Positions 1 to 10,592 of a stretch of DNA of 64,000 nucleotides are shown here, in pieces. The position numbers and the translations under genes are program-made. The stretch's first letter is position 1. Each line of letters opens with the position of its first letter. A model generated the notes under the pieces. That model searched no databases and was not told where the DNA came from. It was given only the letters and a program-made list of their open reading frames with translations. Source of the DNA: Melitaea cinxia (taxonomy: Eukaryota > Arthropoda > Insecta > Lepidoptera > Nymphalidae); assembly GCF_905220565.1 (NCBI RefSeq), contig NC_059423.1, positions 899,001 to 963,000 of the forward strand, read 5' to 3'.

Positions 1-730
1 AATAAAAACTTTTTGGTCAGTTTATGTTAATTTTGAGGACAATTTATAAGGTCACTAGACGATAGGCTTGGTTTCACCTGCGTTTACACTTCTGGTAATT
101 ATATGTCCCGTACGAGTTTTATTACATAACAATTTAGACGATCAAGGTCACGATTAACTGGTAGCTGATAAAATTTCTCTCTCACATAAGTTACCGATAC
201 TTATCAGAAGGAGATTATAGAGGCCTGAAAAGGTCAATTATTAAACTAAATTTTTTCAACAACGCACAACAGTTACTGGAAGATTTGGTGTTCGTGTGGT
301 GAGCGGCTAAAACTCCTGGGGAGGGAGAAGGGTAGGGTCGGCAACGCTCTCTTTGGTGGTATAGGCTACGGCAATCGCTAACCATCAGGTGGACGTTCGC
401 CCGTTTTCCACAATAGTGGTGTAAAAAAATCCTAAGTTAATACTTATTTATAAAGTCGGCGATAGTCTCAAGCGTCTCCTTGCTCCAGTGCTGTTCTTCA
501 TCATCAGAGCGTGACTACTAGAATATGTTACTGTCAAGGTCGAGGCCACTCGTATGTACTACTCGAGTAATATTATCAACATACGAACGTATACACAAAT
601 AAAAATGAACCGCTAAATATGATAATCACTAAATTCAAGAACGGTTCGACAAATTCGGATTTTTTAAATGTCAGTCGGATCAGCTAGATACTGTACTTAA
701 ATTTTAAAATACGTCTATCTGCATAAATGA
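1..730. other. No gene seen
   Basis: AT-rich sequence without a coding exon that I can support. A fragment of repeat C in + orientation (GGGTCGGCAACGCTC and ACGGCAATCGCTAACC) lies at about 298-405. Confidence 0.5.
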
Positions 731-733
731 TAA

Positions 734-1066
734 TTGTGTTTGTTCGCAAACGAAAAATAACCGACTTCAATCACATCGACGAGTAATACAACGTAAGTAG
801 ACGAAAAAAAAAAAAAACGCACTAGTCGTCACTACGATTTTCGAGGGATTCGCTAGATTTATCTGGGATTCCATCATCAGATCCTGGTTTCCTTATCACA
901 TTCCTACCACATTTGGGATATCTCCTTTCCAACAAAAAAGAATTATCAAAATCGGTTCATAAACGACGAAGTTATCCGAGAACATACATAAAAAAAAATA
1001 TATATAAATATATATACGGACTTACGGTCGATTTGAGTAACCTCCTCTTTTTTCGAACTCGGTTAA
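734..1066 (+). mobile_element. Repeat D element, internally deleted
   Basis: Starts with GTTTGTTCGCAAAC then AACCGACTTCAATCACATCG; ends with TTTTTTCGAACTCGGTTAAAAA. Internal AGATCCTGGTTTCCTTATCAC is shared with the other copies. Confidence 0.65.
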
Positions 1067-1644
1067 AAATGAATCACTGAAATGTATATACGCAGTACGC
1101 ACATAATTAGCTAGCGATTGCAGAGAATTGGTTTTTTTTGGGTGGGCTATTGACAGGAGAAAACAAACTGGAACAACTGTACTTTCCACACTCTCTGAGG
1201 CACTGTGGGTAGATCCACAAAGGCAGGACACATACTGATCGATATTCATATTAATGTTATAATGCCAGAAAAAAAATGTACAAATACAAAGATCTACCCC
1301 GAGTAAAAATCGTATCAAGACCGCTGATGTTTTAGGCGACTATTAACCCTAATATCATATAAACTCATTGCATACAGTTTTATCACGGATCCATCAACAT
1401 ACTATGATATTGATCAAGTACAAATTGAAGTCATCAAGAAGCCCTATGCGAGGTATTACGATACACTTGTAAGGATTTGAAGGGTTCTCGAAGACAAGCA
1501 AATTTTTTACCTATTTACAAGTATTAGGTGCTGCAGGGCAGAGATCAATACCTAAATACTAGCTAAGTGCTTGACGATATGGATTGTGAAAAGCCTGTTA
1601 AATAGTTCTACTAAATTATTCCGCTGGGCTAAGTCCCAGTGATG
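1067..1644. other. No gene seen
   Basis: AT-rich; an open frame on the minus strand here (to 1318) shows no recognisable protein features. Confidence 0.4.
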
Positions 1645-1905
1645 TCATATAGCCTTTTTTATATCACTAGGTCGGCAAACAAGCGTACGGCTCACTTGAT
1701 GGTGAGAGATTACCGTAGCTTATAGACGCCTGCAACACCAGAAGCATCGCAAGCGCGTAGCCGACCCAATCCCTTGGACCCAGGAGCTCTGGTCACCTTA
1801 CTCACCAACAGGAACACAATACTGCTTAAAAACAGTATTATTTAGCTGTGACCTTCTGCAAGGTCGAGGTACTTCCCCAGTCAGGCTGCTTCGTATTTTG
1901 AGCAG
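1645..1905 (-). repeat. Repeat C copy
   Basis: TCACTAGGTCGGCAAACAAG, GCATCGCAAGCGCG and CACAGGAAC-like motifs in the standard order; the A-rich end faces left. A high-copy lepidopteran-type interspersed repeat, class unknown. Confidence 0.7.
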
Positions 1906-2431
1906 GAAATTCCTGCCTATCTTCTTTTATGCTCCTGCTTCTAATTTTATATACAAAAAAAAAAAAAACGATACCATAGATTACCTAAAACACAGTAACT
2001 TATCCTACCACAGGAACAGACGACTGTGTACATACATTTTATTTACAAAAAAATCTCGCGAGCCCGTGAGAATCAGAAATAATAGTCAATTAAAATTCAA
2101 ACAACACAAACATTCTATGCACGACTCGAACCCGCGAACTGTGGAATACGTCAACATATTCAACATATGTTTGACACTGATGTGTGGAGGACATCCGCGG
2201 ACGGTGAATCATAGGACAAGGATTTAACTTAAAATTATGCGTAGGGTCGCCATGAAGTTTTTACTATATAGGAAATTAAACCATAGTCAAGAATTAGGTT
2301 GTCCATAAAATATGTTCGCAAATATGGAAAATCGATGGAGATTTTTGTTTAGCGTGACGAGATATGACAAAAGAGAGAGACCATTTTATTATATCTTCAA
2401 AATAAAATATACTATTAATATGTATGTATGC
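1906..2431. other. No gene; probable old SINE remnant
   Basis: An A-run followed by AGTAACTTATCCTACCACAG and GGAACAGACGACTGTGTACA resembles the SINE body at 14745-14905. The open frame at 1898-2227 is part of this remnant and has no protein-like features. Confidence 0.4.
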
Positions 2432-2485
2432 TATACAATACAATACAATACAATACAAATACTCTTTATTGTACACTATCAGAGA
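2432..2485 (-). mobile_element. 3' end of an RTE-like LINE
   Basis: A short (ATACA)n run precedes AAATACTCTTTATTGTACAC. On the minus strand this reads as a 3' end GTACAATAAAGAG with a TATTG repeat tail, as in RTE-clade LINEs. Confidence 0.55.
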
Positions 2486-3324
2486 AAAATTTTACACCGT
2501 AAATCTATATAGAATAACAAAAACGTACATGGTACTCAATTTGGAGACGTAATTTATAGGCTTTTTTTAATGTTTTATTGAAAGACTAAAATTATATTAA
2601 GAATCTGTTAACCACAATTTCTTCTGAATTACTTATTATATTAACAATGTATCAGAAGACGAAATTCCATCAAAGAATAGGAAATTAAAATGTAGTTGCT
2701 TCAGAATTTCTCCGTAATAATTATTTGTTTTTAAATAAATCCAATTTCAAGTTACATAGACGAGTAACAAAACGTGAACATACACATAGTTGGAAGTTAA
2801 ATACACAAAAACACAAAAACTATTCGTTGCGGACAAGTGCCAACTTTCGAATATAAAAAATATCAATAAAATCGCTACACCTAGTAAAAAGTTACCAACG
2901 CACATAAAGAAATAAGAACAGTCGATTTTGGAACCTCTTTCTTTTTTTTTTAAAGTTAAATCAGGATAAACTATTTTTTTTTTTTTATATTTAGTGTTTA
3001 ATTTTTTTTTTATATTGACTTATTTATCGAAAAAGGTCACAGACAGAGGCGACCTTAATCTCTTACGTGGCATTTATCGTTACCCACATAAAGCTTAAGC
3101 TCTTATTTTACCTTTTTTAGGATTATCTTAAAAGCACATGTCTGCAAAAATAAACCCGATTAATTCAGAGTACTATGACAGTGTATGTATTTTACTTTTT
3201 GCTTAGGAAAACATTGGCGAGTAATTTTTTTTAATTTACGTTGCTGAATTAAAGATTAGACAGTACTTTCCTAGAAACAGGGAATGATAATTAAAAAGTT
3301 ACTATTACTTTAAAATGAAACAAG
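2486..3324. other. No gene; decayed repeat D sequence
   Basis: AT-rich. Weak repeat D traces (GTTACATAGACGAGTAACAA at ~2750, AATCGCTACACCTAGTAAAA at ~2870) and poly(T) runs near 2950-3010. Confidence 0.4.
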
Positions 3325-3600
3325 TCGACAAACAAGCGTACGGCTCAACTGATGATAAGCGATTACCGTAGACTGTAAACGCCTGCAACAAACACTACAA
3401 GCATCGCAAACGCGTTACCAACCCTGTAGGGTTGGTCCCAATCCCCCCAGGAGCACGGATCACCTTACTCACCACAGGAACACAACACTGCTTGAAAGCA
3501 GTATTATTTAGCTGTGATTTTCTGTAAGGTCGAGGTACTTCCCCAGTCAGATTTTGAGCGGGAAATTTCCTGCTGTGTTCAACCTCAGTGGATTGAAAAA
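3325..3600 (-). repeat. Repeat C copy
   Basis: Near complete, from GTCGACAAACAAGCGTACGG to the CCTGCTGTGTTCAACCTCAG end. Open frames over it are incidental. Confidence 0.7.
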
Positions 3601-4057
3601 GGCTGCTTTTATCATGGATGGTACATTTCTTGTGGAATAGACTTCTACGCGACATCACTGGTAAAAGCAAGTGTCCTGGGACAATAAGTATTGCTGGTGA
3701 CCTTACGAACATGATTCATTTTATTGTAAATATATTAATAACAATGTTATTTCCTTTGTCTATTAATATAAATACTGTGAATAAGGAAAAGCTTATTTTT
3801 TGGTTTATATTGTAATGGATAGACTCTAAAACAACTAGATTGCTTTTAAGAAATTCATTTACCAGAATGCTACGTAATCACTCCAGTGACATTGGCTATA
3901 TTTAACAGAATAAAAGGGAACAGCCAAAATCGTTTAACCCAAGCGGGTCAAACCACGGGTTTCTACCATAGAAATTCGTCTACTAGGTGGACATTTGCTA
4001 AAAATTGTAAAGGTTAAGTACTAACGATGTGTTAACCTGTAACTGCAAATAAGAGTA
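3601..4057. other. No gene seen
   Basis: AT-rich sequence with no recognised repeat, RNA or coding exon. Confidence 0.4.
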
Positions 4058-4245
4058 TAATGGTAGGCGGTAGCCTAACGGTAGGCGGTTACCATAGCCT
4101 ATAGACGCCTGCAACAGCTGAAGCATTGCTAGCGCATTGCCGACCCTGACCTCAACCCTCCCCACGAGCTCTCTTCCTTAATCCCACAGGAACACAACAC
4201 TACTTGAAAGCAGTGATATTTGGCTGTGACCTTCTGTACGGTTTA
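4058..4245 (-). repeat. Repeat C copy, partial
   Basis: GGTAGGCGGTTACCATAGCC, CTGCAACAGCTGAAGCATTG and GCTGTGACCTTCTGTACGG keep the family order; the AGCAGG end is missing. Confidence 0.6.
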
Positions 4246-4866
4246 GGTATGCTTTGTCCCACGTCATAATAAATACGTCTAATTTACTGTATTTGCGAAT
4301 TTGTATGGAATTTTTATCGTATGTCATTGATCTCCCAAGCTGTCTTTTTATAACCATATTTTTTAATGCAAACTAAAATTTATAATCTGAGAACGTAAAA
4401 CTAACGGTGGACCAGAACTTCAGAATTAGACAAGAAATTTCAACTCGAGATTTGAATCAATAACAGTATTTCATTTTTTAAGATCAATAAATCGCATCTT
4501 CTGTAAATTCTTTTTGCTGGCAAATGAAAAAATACGCATTAGTTGAGCTAACACAAAAAGTACTTTTGAGATCACGATTTAATTGGACCACATGACAAGC
4601 GCCAACTTTCGATTAAAAAAAAAGGAATCACCAAAATCGGTCCATCCAGTCAAAAGTTCTGAGTTAACACGCGTATAAAAATACAGTCGAATTGAGAACC
4701 TCTTCCTTTCTTGAAGGCACTTAAAATCACAATACAGGACCTAAAACCAACGAACTATGATGTTATTTATTTTGATATATTGAGTCACACAAAGATGACG
4801 TAAAACTATGACGCACCAAATTCGATATCGTATGACAAAATAAAAACGCATTTTCTTTATAATCTA
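4246..4866. other. No gene; repeat D remnant at 4530-4735
   Basis: AT-rich. The stretch near 4570-4735 (CACATGACAAGCGCCAACTT, AAAATCGGTCCATCCAGTCA, CGAATTGAGAACCTCTTCC) is the right half of a repeat D element. Confidence 0.45.
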
Positions 4867-5829
4867 CAAGCTATACCCGTGCGAATAATTAGCACTAAAT
4901 CTAATATATAAAATTCTCGTGTCGCGGTGTTTGTAGTTAAACTCCTCCGAAACGGCTTGACCGATTCTCATGAAATTTTGTGTGCATATTGGGTAGATCT
5001 GAGAATCGAACAAAATGTATTTTTCACCGCCCTAAATGTTAAGGGTAGTCCACCCCTATTTTTTTTTAATTTTTAGATAAAGCATTTTTTTTATGATACA
5101 ACATTAAATAATACATACAACCCTAAATTTTCAAACCTCTACGATCCACCCCTATATTTTATTTGTTAACTATAAACTTTAATTTTTTGGCAAGATTTTT
5201 ATTTTTATTTTGTCACGATTTAGGATTAAAAAAAATATATTACTCTTAATTTTCCACGTCTCTACGATCAACCCCTATTTTTCCATCGCAATTTTTATTT
5301 TTTATTATTTTTAATAATTTCCTTTAATTATGAATCCTTAATTATGATTCCTTAAATTATGCCGGAGCTGGTCGATTACTGGTCAACTATCAATCGATCA
5401 GTTATCCCCGCTAGATGTCTACCGTTGTCACCTGTCATCCAGCAAACATCACGGAGTAGAGATGAGAATGATACTTTCATTGTCTACAACGCTTTCGATT
5501 ATAAGTAAATCCCCGCACACTTATAGTAAATAGTTTATTGGCAAAACAACGTTTGCCGGGTCAGCTAGTTAATACAATAATTATCACTTTACAATCTTAC
5601 AAAAAGCTATGCAAAAAAATTACCGACCGTCAATCATGTTGACGTTGTTTCATAATTAAAATCGTCATATATATAATTTTAATAATTAATTAATTTACAA
5701 AAACAAAAGCAATAACCGGTAGAGCAAGCAATTATCTATAGAATGATATATAATTTATGTGGATTAATTGTGAGGTTTTTTCTAAAAAGGGAGGCAAACA
5801 TCTTAACCTTAGCGTATTAATATATATGA
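4867..5829 (-). mobile_element. Helitron (host element), split by another Helitron
   Basis: On the minus strand the 5' end reads TCATATATATTAATACGCTA (complement at ~5810-5829) and the 3' end is the GTGCTAATTATTCGCACGGG hairpin region near 4875-4895. The uninterrupted copy at 57958-58226 shows that 4900-5568 is foreign to it. Related + strand copies lie at 30160-30396 and 45191-45541. Confidence 0.7.
4900..5568 (+). mobile_element. Nested non-autonomous Helitron
   Basis: Begins TCTAATATATAAAATTCTCG and ends GTTTGCCGGGTCAGCTAG, with A before and T after, as expected for Helitron insertion without target duplication. Interior AT-rich, no coding capacity. Confidence 0.75.
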
Positions 5830-5929
5830 TGATAGTTATTATAAAACTATAACAGGCTTGATTTTGTGTATTTCCTCAATAAGTTTCGTACATATTTATT
5901 AAATCTGGGCTTTATGAGGATTGCGGAAA

Positions 5930-6005
5930 ACCGAGACGTCTGGCGCGAACTTGGGGAGGCCTATATCCAGCAGTGGACTGCAATAGGCTGAACTGACTGA
6001 CTGAC
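5930..6005 (+). mobile_element. Zenon-tailed SINE, 3' fragment
   Basis: GCGCGAACTTGGGGAGGCC then CAGCAGTGGACTGCAATAGG, ending in a (GACT)n run instead of the usual TGATGA tail. Confidence 0.6.
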
Positions 6006-6122
6006 TATGAAATCTCATTGGTACTAACAGAACACACTTAAATCCATATATTCTTCTTTTTTTTTAAACAACATATGTAGCATGATGTCGTCCAAGACGT
6101 ATCCGTCTACGGCGACCCTCTG

Positions 6123-6290
6123 TTAGCGCCTGGCGTGCGCTCTGAGATGACTAGCGAAGCCAAACTTTGTTTTAAACGTTCGGCAGCAAGAGAAACAGTA
6201 CAATTGCCCGTCTTTATTGTATGTGTAGTCGTAGGAGGGCTTAGGACGAGATTTCCGTTGTTCGCGCTTAGCATCTAGGCTTGCCAAGCG
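6123..6290 (-). pseudogene. Remnant of a retrotransposon-type C2H2 zinc-finger tail
   Basis: The minus strand encodes a basic stretch (RLASLDAKREQRKSRPKPSY) followed by one zinc finger with C-x2-C and H-x3-H spacing and a stop (LYCFSCCRTF...GFASHLRAHARR). This R/K-rich linker plus single terminal finger is familiar from the C-terminus of insect non-LTR retrotransposon reverse transcriptases. The reverse transcriptase domain is absent upstream, so this is a fragment. A host zinc-finger exon is less likely, because repeats border both sides. Confidence 0.55.
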
Positions 6291-6317
6291 ACTGGATTCA
6301 AAGATTGATATACTTAT

Positions 6318-6545
6318 GTAGCAAACAAGCATACGATCCGCTGATGGTAAGCAGTTATCGTATTCTGTAGACACTGCAATACCAGAATCATTGCAAGCGC
6401 ATTGCCAACCCTACTTCCGACCCCTCGAGAGACACAGCACTCGAGAAACACATCAGAGCAGTTTTGTTTAGCTGTGATCTTCTGTAAGATCGAGGTACTT
6501 CCCCAGTCGGGCTGCACCAGATTTCGAGAAGGATATACCCTACCT
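6318..6545 (-). repeat. Repeat C copy
   Basis: GCAAACAAGCATACGATCCG through GATCTTCTGTAAGATCGAGG and CCAGTCGGGCTGC in family order. Confidence 0.65.
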
Positions 6546-6611
6546 CCATAAAATTAATTTTGTAAACTAAAAAATAAAACATCTATAATTATTTATTATT
6601 ATATTAGTATT

Positions 6612-6855
6612 TAACTGAAGTAGGGCACAGCAGAAAATGTCCTGCTCAAAATCTGGAGCAGCCCGACTCGGGCCCGGCAGTAATTCGACCTTACAGAAGA
6701 TCACAGCTAAATAATACTATTTTCAAGCAGTGTTGTGTTCCTGTTGGGGAAATTGGGGATAGAGTCGGCAACGCGCTTGCGATGCTTTTGGTGTTGTAGA
6801 CGGTAATTGCTTACCATCAGGTGAGCCGTAAGCTTGTTTGCCGACCTAATTGTAT
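6612..6855 (+). repeat. Repeat C copy, inverted relative to its neighbour
   Basis: GAAGTAGGGCACAGCAG start, GATCACAGCTAAATAATAC middle, CTTGTTTGCCGACCTAATTG end. With 6318-6545 it forms a head-to-head pair about 65 bp apart. Confidence 0.65.
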
Positions 6856-6859
6856 GAAA

Positions 6860-7180
6860 AAAAGTATCTAATAAACTTTTTAACTTTACCAAATCAATAT
6901 TACTTGGCTTATATAATTTAACAATCTTCAAAGTACTAAAAATCTACAATGACATGCAAGCAAGAGCCGGCTATCAAGAAAACAATGCTGTCGAAACCTT
7001 GGGAAGCGAAATGCAGCTCTGTCAACTTTCTGATAACGTATCTCACGGCACAATTAAACCTACTATAATTACAATTAATTGTAGATAAGCCTTGTTACTC
7101 GTAGCACTTTCGTTTCGAATCATATTATTCTTAGTTTATTTTAACCGACGTGTATAAATTGTATTAAAGATGTGTTTGAC
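6860..7180. other. No gene seen
   Basis: AT-rich; no feature recognised. Confidence 0.4.
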
Positions 7181-7184
7181 TGTT

Positions 7185-7600
7185 TAGAAATATCCTGCTC
7201 AAAATATGAAGCAGCCCGACCGGGGAAGTACCTCGACCTTACAGAGGATCACAGCTAAATGACACTACTCTCAAGAAGCCTTGTGCTTCTGTGTAAATGT
7301 GCTTGCGATGTGATGCGACGGTGTTTCAGCGTGTATAGGCTATGGTAAGCGCTTATCATCTGATGAGCTTACCATACGCTTTTTTGACTCTCGAGTCGTA
7401 CACAGGAAATCAAAACTAAATAATACTGCTTTCAAGCAGTGTTGTGTTACTGTGTGGTAAGGTGACCAGAGGTCCTTGGGGAGGAGGACAGGATCACAAC
7501 GCGCTTGGGATGCTTTTGGTGTTGCAGGCATCTAGAAGCTACGGTAACCGCTTACCATCAGATGAGCCGTAGGCTCATTTGCCGACATAGTTGGATAAAA
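7185..7600 (+). repeat. Two repeat C copies in tandem
   Basis: The first (7185-7385) has lost part of its middle; the second starts at ~7395 (CACAGGAAATCAAAACTAAA) and runs to GCTCATTTGCCGACATAGTT. Same orientation. Confidence 0.6.
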
Positions 7601-8000
7601 AAATTAAGAGGCCATGAAATCAATTGACAATTGTCCAATATAATGCTATCATAATTCGATTAATCTGTAAGTATTAGAGGGTAGGTTTCCAGCGTCGGCC
7701 ACTGCGTCATTCCATTACGCAATACAGCCATGCAGTGGCGACAATTCATAGCATACGTGGAATCCACTTAAAACTGGACATTCGCCAAGAGATGCTACAT
7801 AATATGACAGAATTGGGTTAAGCTATGGTGAATTATTTGCGGAATATGTAACTAAGTATTTGTACCTGCAACCCTGATAAATTGGACAACGCTTTCCAGA
7901 TTCTTTTGTAGACTGGCCAAAATATATCTATACTAATATTAGAGAGGAAACGGAGGAAATTCTTAAGCACACATAGAACTACTTCGTAACTTGTCTTTGT
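7601..8000. other. No gene seen
   Basis: Slightly GC-richer patch at 7680-7760 without a frame that I can support. Confidence 0.4.
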
Positions 8001-8009
8001 ACTGCAGGG

Positions 8010-8845
8010 TGGACCGAATTCGATTATTCCTTTTTTGTTATCGAAAACTGGTGCTTGTCACGTTGTCCCATTTAAATTTGATCAGATCTGACGAGCACTT
8101 GTCAAGTTATCTCTCATAATGCGTATTTACTTGACTATTTTTTCGTCTACCTACGTTCTATTACTGGTCGATATAATTTAAGTCGGTTTTTTTTATGTAT
8201 GTGACTTCAGAACTTTTGACTGGGTGGACCGATTTTGACAAAGATTTTTTTTTAATCGAAAGGAGATGTGTGTCATTTGATCCCACTTAAATTTATTTAA
8301 GATCTAACAACCATTTTTTGAGTTATATCTAATAATGCGTTTTTACCTTTTCGTCGGCCTACGTTGTATTATACCGCATAACTTTTTACTGGGTGTACCG
8401 ACTTTGATGATTTTCGACTTCGATCGACGACTTCAAAAAAGGAGAAGGTTACTCAATTCGACCGTATCGACCGTAGTAAATACGCGTTATCAAAGATTAC
8501 TCAAAAAGTTGTAATCAGATCTCGATGAAATATAAATGTGACCACATGATAAACATAAGCTTTCGATTAAATGAAAAATCATCAAAATCGGTACACCCTT
8601 GCGTATACCCAAAATGCGGTATAATACAACGTAGGTCGACAAAAAATGTTCAAGTAAATACGCAATATTAGATATAACTCGAAAAGTACTTGTCTCAAAT
8701 CAATAATCGACCGATATATAAAAAAATACAATAATCGATCGATACATAAAAAAATACAATCGAATTGAAAACCTCCTCTCTTGAGAACTCTCCTCCTCTT
8801 TGAGAACTCTCCTCCTTTTTTGGAAGTCGGTTAAAAAGAACTGCG
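8010..8845. repeat. Cluster of repeat D pieces in both orientations
   Basis: Minus-oriented parts (ACTTTTGACTGGGTGGACCG, CGTTGTATTATACCGCATAA) are followed by + parts (AATCAGATCTCGATGAAAT, CTCCTTTTTTGGAAGTCGG). At least three insertions or rearranged pieces; the order is scrambled. Confidence 0.55.
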
Positions 8846-8849
8846 TTCG

Positions 8850-9430
8850 AGGCAGCGTTGCTAGGAACCTGACAAGCCATCACACGCGTGATATTTTGCC
8901 GGTAAAACTACTTTTTTTACACCGGCCTTGTATACAGTTTATATTAATACTTGACTGGATCGACTTTTATAAACCAAATATGGTGACCGAAAATAGCTTT
9001 TATGCCTACTATTCATTGGCCTTAGTCCGTCTATTGCAGACGATTTAGACAGTGTCAGACAGACACTGTGTCGCCTAGGACACCCTTCAGAAAAACGCAG
9101 AGTTGCCTAAGCTCTGCGCCACCCTCTCGACCTTACTGGCTAGGCCCACAGGAACGACGAGTCGATACGTGTGGAGCCAGTTCGGCTGCAGGAGTCTTTC
9201 GCATTTTAGAGCTATGCCACTAATGCTTGACGGAGACCCCATTCCGGGTTTCGAATGAAGTTTTCCTTCTTCAGGACCCTGATGATTTTGAGCCAGGTTT
9301 ATCCCTCGGTCGCCTTTTACGACACTGAAGTTTCCTCCTTCAGATCGACTGTCTAATACCTCTCTCTGATCTGTATTAATACTATATCAAATGGTAAATA
9401 AACAAATCAAGTCTGTCCGCCTGTTTGTTC
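8850..9430. other. GC-richer repeat-like segment, no intact gene
   Basis: From about 9030 to 9365 the sequence is clearly GC-richer than its surroundings and contains repeated CTTCAG-type stretches (GAAGTTTTCCTTCTTCAGGA, GAAGTTTCCTCCTTCAGATC). It resembles a LINE or SINE fragment, but neither strand has an intact protein frame. Class unknown. Confidence 0.35.
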
Positions 9431-9724
9431 CGGCTAATCTTCGAAACGGCTAGACCGATTTTAACGGGACTTTCACTGGCAGATAGCTGATGTACGCTTC
9501 AGCCTGTAATATCCCACTACTGGGCATAGGCCTCTTTCCCCATGTAGAAGGATCAGAGCTTAATCCACCACGTTGCTCCAATGCGTGTTGGCGGATAGCT
9601 GATGTAGTAAGAAGTAACTTAGACTGTTTTTATTTTAGAAATTTATTTATTATATAACTCTGCAAACTGAACAATAACTTTTTTGTTCCACGTTTCCACG
9701 CGGACGAAGTCGCGGGAACAGCTA
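9430..9724 (+). mobile_element. Non-autonomous Helitron, interrupted by a SINE
   Basis: Ends CGCGGACGAAGTCGCGGGAA then CAGCTAG|T; the CGCGGAC..GTCGCGG hairpin just before CTAG is diagnostic. The interior has the CGAAACGGCTAGACCGATTT motif. Confidence 0.7.
9495..9593 (-). mobile_element. 5'-truncated Metulj-like SINE with target duplication
   Basis: Only the tail module is present. An exact 13-bp duplication, GATAGCTGATGTA, flanks it (9482-9494 and 9594-9606), so it is a truncated insertion into the Helitron. Confidence 0.75.
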
Positions 9725-9973
9725 GTACATGACTTACTACGCACTTACTTCTTGACATACAGTACCTACAAGGGTACTCAACAAGTACTCACACAGTTCA
9801 TATCTTTGTAGATAATATTTAACGCAGAAAGAATTTATAAAAAATATCACGTAGACATCGACAATATTCAAACTACGTGTACATGAGTTCGACAAAATAC
9901 TATAAACTTTATATAGGAGGTAATTCTTAAAAGTAATCTTCAAATTTGAAAGTTTTGATAAGAATTTCCATAT

Positions 9974-10193
9974 GTAGCAAACAAGCGTATGACCCGCCTG
10001 ATGGTTACAGATTCCCGTAGGTTATAGAGGCTTGCAATACCAGGAGCATCGCAAGCGCTTTGCTAACCATAAACCCGATCCTATCCAAGAGCTCTAACTA
10101 CCTTACTCACCAACAGGAACACAACACTGCTTGAAAACAGTGCTATTTAGCTGTGATCTTCTGTAAATTCGGAGTACTACCCCAGTCGGGCTG

Positions 10194-10196
<3 letters not shown>
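9974..10196 (-). repeat. Repeat C copy
   Basis: TAGCAAACAAGCGTATGACC to CCCAGTCGGGCTGCTC, cut by a TA microsatellite. Confidence 0.65.

Positions 10197-10246
<50 letters not shown>
10197..10246. repeat. (TA)25 microsatellite
   Basis: Fifty bases of uninterrupted TA at the broken end of a repeat C copy. Confidence 0.95.
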
Positions 10247-10254
<8 letters not shown>

Positions 10255-10592
10255 TATTTATTTATTTCTTATTTATTAAAGCCATACAGCCTTAAAGACT
10301 AAGTCGGCTCATAAGTCTTAAATATTCGATCTGTCTACAATTATTTAATGTAATTTCTTGCTTTGTAAAACTTTATATAGCCTTTCTCGGTAAATAGACT
10401 ATCCAACACAAAAATATTATTTCAATTCGAACCCTACTCCTTGATATAACCGCGTTCAAACAAACTATTTAGCTATATAATATTAGTATAGATTGCGTGA
10501 AAATACGACTAAAACATACCTGTTTACAAATTTTCCCAGGCACGAGAACTAGCTGGATTGATTTTAGACACGCCCCCGTCAACCACTATAAT
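10247..10592. other. No gene seen
   Basis: AT-rich; no feature recognised. Confidence 0.4.

Noticed and set aside
3395..3712. Minus frame of 105 codons with sequence similarity to frames at 6388, 33151 and elsewhere
   Set aside because: It is repeat C translated; no start or domain evidence.
6123..6374. Host C2H2 zinc-finger exon
   Set aside because: A single finger after a basic linker ending at a stop is more typical of retrotransposon C-termini, and repeats border it on both sides.
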